Origin: Pseudonocardiaceae bacterium YIM PH 21723
GTDB lineage: Bacteria; Actinomycetota; Actinomycetes; Mycobacteriales; Pseudonocardiaceae
Assembly (NCBI GenBank): GCA_003600225.1
Contig: QZFT01000038.1
Span: 1 to 64,000, forward strand
Direction of reading: 5' to 3'
DNA: 64,000 nt
Shown here piece after piece: positions 14,887-23,075 of this stretch (its first letter is position 1; every line of letters starts with the position of its first letter). The notes below the pieces were generated by a model that had not been told where the DNA came from, did not search any database, and saw nothing but the letters and a program-made list of their open reading frames with translations. A program made the position numbers and the translations under genes.

Positions 14887-15741
14887 TCAGCCCAGCAGGT
14901 CGTGGATCAGTGCGGCGATCTGGTCCCCGTGGCTCTCCAGCACGAAGTGGCCGCCATCGAGGAGGTGGATCCGCGCGTCCGGCACGTCCTTCGCGAACGC
15001 GCGGGCGCCGTCGGGTCCGAAGATCGGGTCGTTGGCGCCCCAGACCGCCAGTACCGGTGGCTGCTCGCGACGCAGGTATTCCTGGAGCGCCGGGTAGAGC
15101 GGCGGGTTGGTGGCGTAGTCGCGGAACAGGGCGAGCTGGATCTCGTCGTTGCCCGGCCGGGACAGCAGCGCGAAATCGTGCTGCCAGGTGTCCGGGCTGA
15201 TCAGGCTCTCGTCCGGCTCACCGGCCAGGTACTGCCACTTCGTCGCGTCCAGGGTCAGCGCGCCGCGGATGCCCGCTTCGGTCTCCGGGGTCTGTTCCCG
15301 CTGGTAGTCCCACACGGTCTGCCAGAAACCGGGCACGAATCCGGCCTCGTAGCCATTGCCGTTCTGCGTGACGATCGCGGTGATCGCCGCCGGATCCGCC
15401 AGGGCCAGCCGCCAGCCGATCGGTGCACCGTAGTCCTGCACGTAGATCGCGTACCGGGTGACGCCCAGCTGGTCGAGCAGCCCGGCAGTGAGCTCGGTCA
15501 ACGCGTCGAAGGTGTAGTCGAACTCGTCGGCCGAGGGGGCGTCGGACTGGCCGAAGCCGAGGTGGTCCGGGGCGATCACCCGGTAGCGGTCGGCCAGCGC
15601 CGGGATGAGGTTGCGGAACATGAACGAGCTGGTCGGGAACCCGTGCAGCAGCACGATCACCGGCGCGTCCGCGGGACCGGCCTCGCGGTAGAAGATCCGC
15701 CGGTCCTGCACGGTGGCGTGGCGGTGATGAACGGCAACCAT
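14887..15741 (-). CDS. Alpha/beta hydrolase (haloalkane dehalogenase / epoxide hydrolase type)
   Basis: A 284-residue soluble alpha/beta hydrolase. HGFPTSSFMF gives the oxyanion region, the nucleophile is Asp in YVQDYGAPIGW (instead of Ser), the acid is likely Asp in GANDPIFG and the base His in GGHFVLESH. An Asp nucleophile is typical of haloalkane dehalogenases and epoxide hydrolases. The ATG at 15741 is preceded by AAAGGGG. It is the first gene of a four-gene unit and faces the CGNR regulator across a short region with repeated GGTTAGA boxes, which suggests control by that regulator. The substrate is unknown. Confidence 0.87.
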   Translation of the reverse strand: MVAVHHRHATVQDRRIFYREAGPADAPVIVLLHGFPTSSFMFRNLIPALADRYRVIAPDHLGFGQSDAPSADEFDYTFDALTELTAGLLDQLGVTRYAIYVQDYGAPIGWRLALADPAAITAIVTQNGNGYEAGFVPGFWQTVWDYQREQTPETEAGIRGALTLDATKWQYLAGEPDESLISPDTWQHDFALLSRPGNDEIQLALFRDYATNPPLYPALQEYLRREQPPVLAVWGANDPIFGPDGARAFAKDVPDARIHLLDGGHFVLESHGDQIAALIHDLLG

Positions 15742-15742
15742 G

Positions 15743-15822
15743 TCTAACCCCTTTGGTTTGTTTTGATGGTTAGACTGAAGCATGCGTGATATAACCTGTC
15801 AAGCAAGAGTTTGGAGGTTAGA
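15743..15822. promoter_or_regulatory. Divergent promoter region with repeated GGTTAGA boxes
   Basis: GGTTAGA appears at 15768-15774 and 15816-15822, and its inverse TCTAACC at 15743-15749; a partial inverse TAACC lies at 15792-15796. The outer copies abut both start codons (the right one runs into the ATG of the CGNR gene). The arrangement suits an operator through which the CGNR protein represses itself and the facing hydrolase operon. This is inferred from position and repetition only. Confidence 0.5.
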
Positions 15823-16322
15823 TGGAATCCGACGAGGGTTTGTTGCTCGATCTGCTGAACACCACCCCGGTCATGGACCGGGTACCGCGGGACGAGCTGG
15901 CCGACGCCGAGGCGGGTGCGCGCTGGCTCGCCGACCACGGTCAACCCGCGTCCGAGCAGGAATGGCGCGCGCTCGTCGAGGTGCGCGATCTGCTCCAGGC
16001 GGTCGTCCACGATGGACTGTCCACAGCGGACCTGGCTCCGTTCGTCGAGGGCGTGCGCAGCCACGCCACGCTGCGGTACGAGGGCGTCACCTGGACCCTG
16101 GACCTTCCGGAGGGGCGTTCGGCCGCCGCCCGGGCCGTACTCACCTGGGACAGGCTGCGGATCTCGGCTCCCGGGCGGCTGCGCCCGTGTGCCAACCCGG
16201 ACTGCCGGCTGTTCCTGATCGATCACAGCAAGCCGAACAGCGCCCGCTGGTGCTCGATGGCGGTGTGCGGCAACAGGATGAAGGCGCGCAGGCACTACCA
16301 GCGCGCCCGATCCACAGACTGA
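15822..16322 (+). CDS. ABATE/CGNR zinc-finger regulator
   Basis: A 166-residue protein. The N-terminal ~110 residues fit the ABATE (putative stress-induced regulator) domain, starting with LLLDLLNTTPV. The C-terminal part has the CGNR zinc finger: CANPDCRLFLID, then RWCSMAVCGNRMKARRHYQR, giving four Cys ligands and the diagnostic CGNR. Proteins of this type are thought to be DNA-binding transcriptional regulators. It lies 14 bases upstream of the MOSC fusion gene, so the two form an operon, divergent from the hydrolase unit. Confidence 0.9.
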   Translation: MESDEGLLLDLLNTTPVMDRVPRDELADAEAGARWLADHGQPASEQEWRALVEVRDLLQAVVHDGLSTADLAPFVEGVRSHATLRYEGVTWTLDLPEGRSAAARAVLTWDRLRISAPGRLRPCANPDCRLFLIDHSKPNSARWCSMAVCGNRMKARRHYQRARSTD

Positions 16323-16336
16323 GGAGGCGGGACGGC

Positions 16337-17986
16337 ATGGCACGTCTGCTGTCACTGAACGTCGGCATGCCCCGGGATGTGGACTGGCAGGGCCGGACCG
16401 TCCACACCGGAATCTTCAAGCACCCCGTCGACGGACGGCGCATGGTGCGCAGGCTCAATGTGGACGGTGACGGGCAGGGTGACCTGGGCGGGCACGGCGG
16501 GGAGATCCGCGCGGTGCTGGTCTACCAGCGCGAGTCCTATGAGCACTGGCGCGCGCATCTGGACCGGGACGACCTCACTTACGGGCAGTTCGGCGAGAAC
16601 TTCACCGTCGACGGGCTGCCCGACGACGAGGTGCACATCGGCGACCGCTACCGCATCGGTGCGGCCGAGTTCGAGGTCACCCAGCCCCGGGTCACCTGCT
16701 TCCGGCTGGGCATGCGCCTGGGCGAGCCGGAGATGCCGTCCCTGCTGGTGGCTCATCGCCGGCCCGGTTTCTACCTGCGGGTGATCACCGAAGGCGAGGT
16801 CGGGGCGGGCGACGAGATCGTCCGCACCCGGGTCGGCAGGCACCGGATGAGCGTCGCCGACATCGACGCCCTGCTCTACCTGCCGGATCGCCCGGCCGAT
16901 CAGCTCCGCAAGGCCGTGGACATCCCCGAGCTGAGCCCCGGCTGGCAGGGCTCCTTCCGCGATCTGCTGCGCGAGCCGGCGAAACCCGAACCCGAGGCCT
17001 GGACCGGTTTCCGGCCGATGCGGGTCACCCGGACCGTGCCGGAGAGCCCCTCGGTGCTGTCGATCCACTTCGCGGCGGCGGACGGGTCACCACTGCCCCG
17101 GCCGAAGCCCGGCCAGTACCTCACCCTGCGGGTCAGCGAGGGCGTGCGCAGCTACTCCCTGTCCAGCGCGCCGTCCGCCGACGAGTACCGGATCAGCGTC
17201 AAGCGCGACGGCCTGATCAGCACCTACCTGCACACCGACCTGCGGGTGGGCGACACCGTCGAGGTCGCCGCGCCGAGGGGCTCATTCGTGCTGACCGACG
17301 AGCAGGCACCAGTTCTGTTGCTGTCCGCCGGCGTCGGCGTCACCCCGGTGCTGAGCATGCTACACGCGCTCGCCGGCAGTAACCGGCAGGTCTGGTGGCT
17401 GCACACGACCCGGTCGCCCGACGAGCACGCCTTCGCCGCCGAGGCCCATCGGCTACTGGCGGGCCTCCCCCACGGTCATGAGCACGTCCACTACACGGCC
17501 ACCCAGGGGCACCTCGACGGGAACGCCCTCGCCGAGCTCGGCCTGCCCGGTGACACGGTCGCCTACGTCTGTGGCCCCAGCGCGTTCATGGCCGGCATGC
17601 GGGAGGCGCTCGTCGGTCTCGGCGTGTCCGACATTCACTCGGAACTGTTCGGCGCGCTCCCGGCGATCAACCCCGGCCTGGTCGGTGAGTCACACCCGGC
17701 GCCGCATCAGCCTCCCGGCCCGGCGGGAACCGGTCCGCAGGTCACCTTCACCCGCAGTGGGCTGACCGTGCGGTGGAGCCCGGAATACGCGAACGCGCTG
17801 GAACTCGCCGAGGCCTGCGACGTGCCGACCCGCTGGTCGTGCCGGACCGGCGTCTGCCATACGTGCGTGACGCCGGTGCTGTCCGGCACGGTCTCCTACC
17901 GCCCGGATCCCCTGGAGCCACCGGCGGACGGTACGACACTCATCTGCTGCGCCCAACCGAGCAGCGACCTGGTCCTGGATCTCTGA
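16337..17986 (+). CDS. MOSC - FAD/NAD(P)H reductase - [2Fe-2S] ferredoxin fusion
   Basis: A 549-residue three-domain enzyme. Residues 1-~215 are a YiiM-like MOSC domain with the candidate molybdenum-ligand Cys C121 (QPRVTCFRLGMRLG) and GQFGENFT. Residues ~235-460 are a ferredoxin-reductase-like module (RSYSLSSAP for FAD, LLSAGVGVTPVLSML and YVCGPSAFM for NAD(P)H). The last ~80 residues are a plant-type 2Fe-2S ferredoxin with C502, C507, C510 and a fourth ligand at 537 or 538. Electrons would flow from NAD(P)H through FAD and the iron-sulfur cluster to molybdenum in one chain. E. coli YiiM reduces N-hydroxylated bases; a comparable N-oxide or hydroxylamine reduction is a reasonable guess. GAGGAGGCGGG sets the start. 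Confidence 0.9.
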   Translation: MARLLSLNVGMPRDVDWQGRTVHTGIFKHPVDGRRMVRRLNVDGDGQGDLGGHGGEIRAVLVYQRESYEHWRAHLDRDDLTYGQFGENFTVDGLPDDEVHIGDRYRIGAAEFEVTQPRVTCFRLGMRLGEPEMPSLLVAHRRPGFYLRVITEGEVGAGDEIVRTRVGRHRMSVADIDALLYLPDRPADQLRKAVDIPELSPGWQGSFRDLLREPAKPEPEAWTGFRPMRVTRTVPESPSVLSIHFAAADGSPLPRPKPGQYLTLRVSEGVRSYSLSSAPSADEYRISVKRDGLISTYLHTDLRVGDTVEVAAPRGSFVLTDEQAPVLLLSAGVGVTPVLSMLHALAGSNRQVWWLHTTRSPDEHAFAAEAHRLLAGLPHGHEHVHYTATQGHLDGNALAELGLPGDTVAYVCGPSAFMAGMREALVGLGVSDIHSELFGALPAINPGLVGESHPAPHQPPGPAGTGPQVTFTRSGLTVRWSPEYANALELAEACDVPTRWSCRTGVCHTCVTPVLSGTVSYRPDPLEPPADGTTLICCAQPSSDLVLDL

Positions 17987-17994
17987 GAAAGTCC

Positions 17995-18047
17995 CCGAAG
18001 TTGACGAGGTTCGGGACAACAAGCGTCCCGAACCTCGTCATCTTCGG
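17995..18047. terminator. Long hairpin of the CGAAGTTGACGATGTTCG family
   Basis: The left arm (17995-18017, CCGAAGTTGACGAGGTTCGG...) pairs with 18025-18047 with one mismatch over 23 bases and a 7-base loop. It is between the convergent MOSC-fusion and AraC genes and overlaps the last codons of the latter. The central bases differ from the other copies (GAGG for GATG), with both arms changed together. Confidence 0.8.
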
Positions 18048-18775
18048 AGTCGGTGGCCCGGGGTGTGGCCGAAGGCGTGGCGGAACACCTCGATGAACGC
18101 GCTCGCCGAGGACCAGCCACACGCGTGCGCCACGGCGGTCACCGGATGGTCCTCGGCCAGCAGCACCAGTGCGCGGTGCAGCCGGATCTGGGTGCGCCAC
18201 TGCGGGAAGGTCATGCCCAGCTCGGCCCGGAACAGCCGGGTGAGGGTCCGCTCCCCCGCGCCGACCTCCCGGCCCAGTTCGGCCAGCGTGCGACCGTCGG
18301 CCGGATCGGCGCGCAGGATCTGGCACACCCCACGTAGCCGGGAATCCGCGGGCATCGGCACGTGCAGCGGCTGCTGCCGGGCGGTACCCAGCTGGTCCAG
18401 CAACACCGCGCGTATCCTCCGGCGCGCGGCCGACTCCGCCGCCCCGGTGTAGGCCATGATCAGCTCGCGGAGCAGCGGCGACACCGACAACACGGTCGGT
18501 TCGGCCAGCCGCAGCGGATTGACCGTGGCGGCCAGTCCGACGAAGTGCAGCTCCAGCTCCCCGTGCGCCCGATGCGCGTGCACCGCACCGGCGGGCACCC
18601 AGATCGCGCGAGTGGCCGGCGCGATCCAGACCCCGGCGTCGGTGGTGACCTCCAGGACACCGCGCGCCGCGTAGATGATCTGGTGCTCGTCGTGCAGGTG
18701 CGGATCGATCCGCTCCCCGGCGACCAGGCACCGGGCCATCGTCGGCGCGATCGGGGTTCGGCGGATTTCCGGCAT
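18038..18775 (-). CDS. AraC-family transcriptional regulator
   Basis: A 245-residue protein with an N-terminal cupin-like sensing domain (HLHDEHQIIYAARGVLEV, VWIAPATRAIWVPAG) and a C-terminal double helix-turn-helix (TLAELGREVGAGERTLTRLF, then VAHACGWSSASAFIEVFRHAFG). The start at 18775 is the first Met giving a normal cupin N-terminus; a Met 16 codons upstream has AGGAGG directly abutting it, too close for use. It is divergent from the MFS exporter, with only 54 bases between starts, so it likely controls that gene. Confidence 0.88.
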   Translation of the reverse strand: MPEIRRTPIAPTMARCLVAGERIDPHLHDEHQIIYAARGVLEVTTDAGVWIAPATRAIWVPAGAVHAHRAHGELELHFVGLAATVNPLRLAEPTVLSVSPLLRELIMAYTGAAESAARRRIRAVLLDQLGTARQQPLHVPMPADSRLRGVCQILRADPADGRTLAELGREVGAGERTLTRLFRAELGMTFPQWRTQIRLHRALVLLAEDHPVTAVAHACGWSSASAFIEVFRHAFGHTPGHRLRR

Positions 18776-18829
18776 CACTCGTCGGATTATCGGCAGCGGG
18801 CCAGGGTTCGCGCCACCGATCATCCTCCT

Positions 18830-19978
18830 ATGGGGAAGAATTCCGCGATCCTGCTGCTGGCGATCGGGCACAGCTGCGTCGACGTGTATCAGGGCACGGT
18901 GGCCGCGCTGGTGCCGTATTTCATCGCCGACCGCGCCTACACGTACGCGGCGGCCTCCGGCATCGTGCTGGCCGCCTCGCTGCTGTCCTCGGTCACCCAG
19001 CCACTGTTCGGCCTGCTCACCGACCGCCGGCATATGCCCTGGTTACTCCCGGCGTCCACCCTGCTCGGCGGCCTGGGCATCGCCCTGTCCGGGCTCGGCG
19101 ACTCCTACCCGCTGACCCTGGTCTGCATGGCGGTCTCCGGGATCGGTATCGCCGCCTACCACCCGGAGGCGGCCCGGCTGGCCCGGCTGGCCAGCCGGGG
19201 AGACCACGGCCGGATGAGCTGGTTCATCACCGGCGGCAACCTCGGTTTCCTGGCGGCACCGGGGCTGGTCGCCCTCACCGGCCTGCGTTATGCCCCGCTA
19301 CTGGTCATCCCGGCTGTGCTGGGCTGTCTGCTGTGCCTATTCGCGGTGCGGCACCTGCCCGCCCGTCCCACCGCCGGAGCGAAGTCCACTGTGGACGTCC
19401 CGGATGACCGGCGATCGTTCGTGAAGCTGGTGGTCGTGGTGATGTGCCGCGCCATGGTGTTCATCGGGCTGACCACGTTCATCGCCCTGTACGCCAGGGA
19501 ACGCGGCCTCAATGGCACGGTCGCGCTGAGCCTGACGTACGTGGGTGCGTTACTGGGCCCGATCATCGGTGCCCGGCTGGCCGACCGATTCGGCCGGATC
19601 CGGGTCGTCCGGGCCGCGGTGCTGCTGACCATTCCCTGCGTGGCCGCGGTGATCTTCCTGCCCGGCCCGGGGCTGTATCCCGCGGCCACCCTGGCCGGGA
19701 TCGCGTTGTACCTGGTGTTCGCGCTGCAGGTCACCCTCGGCCAGGACTACCTGCCCAGCCGGGTGGGCACCGCCAGCGGCATCACCCTGGGTCTCGGGGT
19801 GACCGTCGGCGGCCTGGCCAGCCCGGTGCTCGGCGCCCTCGCCGACGCCTACACGCTGCAGATCGCCCTGGTGCCGTTGATGGGCCTGCCGCTGCTGGCG
19901 TGGGTGCTACTGCGCACTATGCCGGAGCCGGTCGCCGCCGTCGCAGCGCTCGCAGTTCCAGCAGGTAGCCGACGGTGA
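18830..19978 (+). CDS. MFS transporter, Fsr (fosmidomycin resistance)-like
   Basis: A 382-residue transporter with twelve predicted membrane segments. The start (LLLAIGHSCVDVYQGTVAAL) and the motif SGIGIAAYHPEAARLA are characteristic of the Fsr branch of the major facilitator superfamily, whose members export drugs such as fosmidomycin. The adjacent divergent AraC regulator fits an inducible efflux pair. Its last 62 bases overlap the end of the convergent small membrane protein gene. The real substrate is unknown. Confidence 0.85.
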   Translation: MGKNSAILLLAIGHSCVDVYQGTVAALVPYFIADRAYTYAAASGIVLAASLLSSVTQPLFGLLTDRRHMPWLLPASTLLGGLGIALSGLGDSYPLTLVCMAVSGIGIAAYHPEAARLARLASRGDHGRMSWFITGGNLGFLAAPGLVALTGLRYAPLLVIPAVLGCLLCLFAVRHLPARPTAGAKSTVDVPDDRRSFVKLVVVVMCRAMVFIGLTTFIALYARERGLNGTVALSLTYVGALLGPIIGARLADRFGRIRVVRAAVLLTIPCVAAVIFLPGPGLYPAATLAGIALYLVFALQVTLGQDYLPSRVGTASGITLGLGVTVGGLASPVLGALADAYTLQIALVPLMGLPLLAWVLLRTMPEPVAAVAALAVPAGSRR

Positions 19979-20351
19979 GCAGCACCAGGAACAGCGGGAT
20001 CAGTGTCCGCAGGTCGATCCGGTAGTCGCCGATGTGCGGGACCAGGTCCCGGAACTCCGGATCCCGGTGGGTGGTGCCCGGGAACGCCATCGCCCCGGCC
20101 AGGGCGAGCCACCAGGCGCCGATCGACAGCGTGCCCATGGTCAGCCGTTCCCGGTTGTAGTTCGGCAGCACCCACAGGTGGATCAGCGCCAGCACACACA
20201 GCGCGGTGGCCAGCAGGATGGTGATCGCGTCGTGGTACTTCGCGTGACCGGTCCACCCGGCGTTGAACATGTGCGTGTGGTTCAGGTCGTCGTAGTACTG
20301 CATACCGGCGCTGAGCACCGCGAGTACCGAGATCAGGATCCGCCCGGCCAT
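19917..20351 (-). CDS. Small four-helix membrane protein
   Basis: A 144-residue protein with four hydrophobic segments (ILISVLAVLSAGMQY, ITILLATALCVLALIHLWVL, TLSIGAWWLALAGAMAF, LIPLFLVLLTVGYLLEL) and a His/Asp-rich loop after the first (YYDDLNHTHMFNAGWTGHAKYHD). I do not recognise the family. It starts 5 bases after the lipase stop, so it is the last gene of the GT39-lipase operon. Start at 20351 is the ATG that opens the first membrane segment. Confidence 0.75.
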   Translation of the reverse strand: MAGRILISVLAVLSAGMQYYDDLNHTHMFNAGWTGHAKYHDAITILLATALCVLALIHLWVLPNYNRERLTMGTLSIGAWWLALAGAMAFPGTTHRDPEFRDLVPHIGDYRIDLRTLIPLFLVLLTVGYLLELRALRRRRPAPA

Positions 20352-20356
20352 GGTGA

Positions 20357-21514
20357 TCACCCTTCCTGACAGTTCGACGCGATCGGCCGGCCCTGGAGGC
20401 GATCGGCCAGCCACGGCGCGGCGATGACCGCCGGCCCGATGGCGCCGGTGGTGCCGTGTTCCCCGGTCAGCAGTGGCTTCCAGGTGAGGTCCGCACCCTG
20501 CGCGCACCAGTTGTCCCGCAGCCGCTTACCCAGGGCGAACGGCGATCCCTCGTCCAGCCTGCTGTGGTAGACGAGGACCGGGACCGTGGGACGCGCGCCG
20601 TGCCCGGCGCCGTTGGCCCGGAACCGCGCCGCCCAGTCCGGCTGGTCCAGGATCGGCACGGTGGTCAGACTGGACAGCCGCTGGAACGCGTTCTTCACCC
20701 CGGCGACGGCCACACAGTCGGTACGGATGGACTTCAACGCCGCCCGCCCCTTGTCGGTCAGGTACCGGTCGAGGCGCAGCTCCGGATACGCGGCGTCCAG
20801 GCCACTGAGGTGGGCGATGTTCAGGAACGACGCCGGTCCACCGTCGTTGGCCCGGAGCAGCTCGGCGGTGGCGTCGGTGATCGCGCCGACGGCCACGCCG
20901 GCCAGCCGCAGTTCCGGCGCGTACTCCGGCTGCAGCTGCGCCGCCCAGGCCGCGGCGACGCCACCCTGCGAGTACCCCATGACGGCGAGCGACGAGGACT
21001 CCAGGCCAGGCAACGTCCGGGCCGCGCGCAGGATGTCCAGCACCGCGTTGCCCTGCGCCGGGCCGACACCCCAGGTGTGCTCGCCGGGCGTACCGAGGCC
21101 TTCGTAGTCGGTGATCGCCAGCGCCCAGCCCTTGGCGAGCAGCGGCGCCCAGCTGACCGCCTCGAAGTCGGTGCCCTGGGGTAGCACGGCCGATGGCTCG
21201 CAGCCGTCGGCGCCACCGTGCGAGCCGACCCCATAGCCGATCAACGGCCGGGGCCCGGGATACGGCTTCGTGGGCACCAGCACGATCCCGGAGACCACGT
21301 TCGGCGCGCCGGTCGCCGAGGTCGAGCGGTAGCGGATCCGGGTAGCCGTGACCCCGGGAACCGGCGGGGTCAGCGGCGCCAGGCGCAACTCCGTCGGCGT
21401 CGCCGCGAGGATCTCCCCCGGTGCGGGCGTCCGCGCACCGGAGGCGGGCGCCACAAGAGCGGTCGCGATGAGCACCGCGACGCTCAGTCCGGACATCAGC
21501 AGCCTGCCAGTCAT
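20357..21514 (-). CDS. Secretory lipase (LIP family)
   Basis: A 385-residue secreted alpha/beta hydrolase. The signal peptide covers residues 1-~26. The nucleophile is in VMGYSQGGVAAAWAAQ (GYSQG), the acid in YHSRLDEGSPF and the base His probably in LTGEHGTT. IVLVPTKPYPGPRPLIGYG and SWAPLLAKGWALAITDYEGLG are blocks typical of the LIP family of fungal and actinobacterial triacylglycerol lipases. The gene follows the GT39 cluster on the same strand after a 55-base gap, which could carry its own promoter. Confidence 0.88.
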   Translation of the reverse strand: MTGRLLMSGLSVAVLIATALVAPASGARTPAPGEILAATPTELRLAPLTPPVPGVTATRIRYRSTSATGAPNVVSGIVLVPTKPYPGPRPLIGYGVGSHGGADGCEPSAVLPQGTDFEAVSWAPLLAKGWALAITDYEGLGTPGEHTWGVGPAQGNAVLDILRAARTLPGLESSSLAVMGYSQGGVAAAWAAQLQPEYAPELRLAGVAVGAITDATAELLRANDGGPASFLNIAHLSGLDAAYPELRLDRYLTDKGRAALKSIRTDCVAVAGVKNAFQRLSSLTTVPILDQPDWAARFRANGAGHGARPTVPVLVYHSRLDEGSPFALGKRLRDNWCAQGADLTWKPLLTGEHGTTGAIGPAVIAAPWLADRLQGRPIASNCQEG

Positions 21515-21569
21515 GCGGGGAGGCTATATCCCCCGTTCGGTCGTGCGCACCTTCTTCCGCTCAGTGGGG

Positions 21570-23075
21570 TCAGCCCAGTGCCCGGAGCTTGGGCCACAGC
21601 GTGGACCAGGACACCTTGCGGTTCTCGAAGAGCCAGACATGACTGTCCTTGTAGATCGAGTACTCGGCTCGCATCTGCCCCTTGTCGGTTGCCTGCTGGA
21701 AGGATTCCCGCAGCTTGTCGGTGGGTTCGGCCGTCCACAGCACGTGCTTGGCGCTCTCCGGTGGCACACCGAAGTACCAGAACCCGCGGCTCGGGCTGTA
21801 GATCGCGGGCAGGCCACGTTCCGGGCCGTACTTCTCCATCGCGGCGGCCGCCCAGTAGCTGTCGCCGAGGATCGTGGTGTCCTTGCGGATCTCCGGCGGC
21901 AGTCCGTTGTAGACGGACGCCACGCTGTCGGTGACCTCCGGCCAGCCCATCTCGCTGAGCCGCAGCGCGTTCAACGCCTCCACGACCTCGTTGGACGCAT
22001 GGGCCACGTCGTACCGCGATTCCCACGGCGGGGCGGTGGCCAGGGTGAAGACCAGGCTCGCCGCCAGCGCGTACCGGCCCGCCGCCCACCGCCACCATCG
22101 GCTGCCGCCGCCCTGCTCCAGCTGGACCGCCCCGGCGGCCACGCACACCGCGAACAGGCCCTCCACGTAGTAGGGCCGGCCGCCGACGACCATGATGAAG
22201 CCGGTCAGCAGCACCATGGTCAGCCCGAGGAACCGGTAATCCCGGAGCTCAGGCGCCCGCAGTAAGCGGACGACGCCATACACCAGCAGCACCGACCCGG
22301 TGATCAGCCCGGCCGTCACGATGGCTAGCGGCAGCACGGTGTAGGCCCCACCGATGTAGTCCTGTTCCTTGGCGATCTGTGCGCCCATCTCCACCTGCGG
22401 CCACCCGTGGCTGTTCTGCCAGAGGAGGCCCGGGAGCAGGCTGAGCAAGGCCACCGCCGCACCCAGCCACAACGCCGGGCGCCGGAGCATGTCCCGTGGC
22501 CCGAGGAGCAGCACGCTGATGCCCAGCATCAGCCAGAACCCGGGGATGAGCAGCTTGGCCTGCACCGAGATCGCGGTGATCACGCCGGCCCAGAACAGGT
22601 TGGCATCCTGCCGGGTCCGCACCCAGCGCACCAGGAACAGCGTGATCGCGGTCCACAGTGGAACGTCCACCGGGGTGGTGAACAGCCAGTGCGCGTTGCC
22701 GACGGCACTCAGCGCGAACACCACGCCGGTCACCCACTGCGCCTGCTTACCGCCACCCAGTTCCCGGGCGATCAGCGCGGCCAGCCAGATCCCGGCGAGG
22801 GCCAGCACCAGGGAGGGGAACCGCGACCACCACAGCTGTCCCGGTGCGAGCTCGTCCATCAGCCGGGCCAGCAACGGCAGCAGCGGCGGCTGGTCGGCGT
22901 AGCCCCAGTCCAGGCGCTTGCCCGCACTGATGAAGTACAGCTCGTCGCCGAAGTAGCCGTACCGGTTGTTGGTCACCCCGACGACCACCGCCACGACCGT
23001 GGTGATCGCGGTCAGCATGCGCCACGGGAGCGCGGTCAGCCCAGTGTCTTGAGTTGCGGCCACAGCTCGCTCCAC
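21570..23075 (-). CDS. GT39-like membrane glycosyltransferase, copy 3
   Basis: A 501-residue GT-C-fold transferase of the ArnT/PMT-like group. The N-terminus has a membrane helix followed by YGYFGDELYFISAGKRLDWGYADQPPLLPLLA; the Asp-Glu pair in GDELYF is the catalytic acidic site of this fold. About ten further helices follow and a soluble C-terminal domain ends the chain (YSPSRGFWYFGVPPESAKHVLW). It would transfer a sugar from a polyprenyl-phosphate donor to an acceptor outside the membrane. The start at 23075 overlaps the upstream paralogue by 40 bases and reproduces the N-terminal length of the other copies; a Met 19 codons later is the alternative. Confidence 0.87.
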   Translation of the reverse strand: MERAVAATQDTGLTALPWRMLTAITTVVAVVVGVTNNRYGYFGDELYFISAGKRLDWGYADQPPLLPLLARLMDELAPGQLWWSRFPSLVLALAGIWLAALIARELGGGKQAQWVTGVVFALSAVGNAHWLFTTPVDVPLWTAITLFLVRWVRTRQDANLFWAGVITAISVQAKLLIPGFWLMLGISVLLLGPRDMLRRPALWLGAAVALLSLLPGLLWQNSHGWPQVEMGAQIAKEQDYIGGAYTVLPLAIVTAGLITGSVLLVYGVVRLLRAPELRDYRFLGLTMVLLTGFIMVVGGRPYYVEGLFAVCVAAGAVQLEQGGGSRWWRWAAGRYALAASLVFTLATAPPWESRYDVAHASNEVVEALNALRLSEMGWPEVTDSVASVYNGLPPEIRKDTTILGDSYWAAAAMEKYGPERGLPAIYSPSRGFWYFGVPPESAKHVLWTAEPTDKLRESFQQATDKGQMRAEYSIYKDSHVWLFENRKVSWSTLWPKLRALG

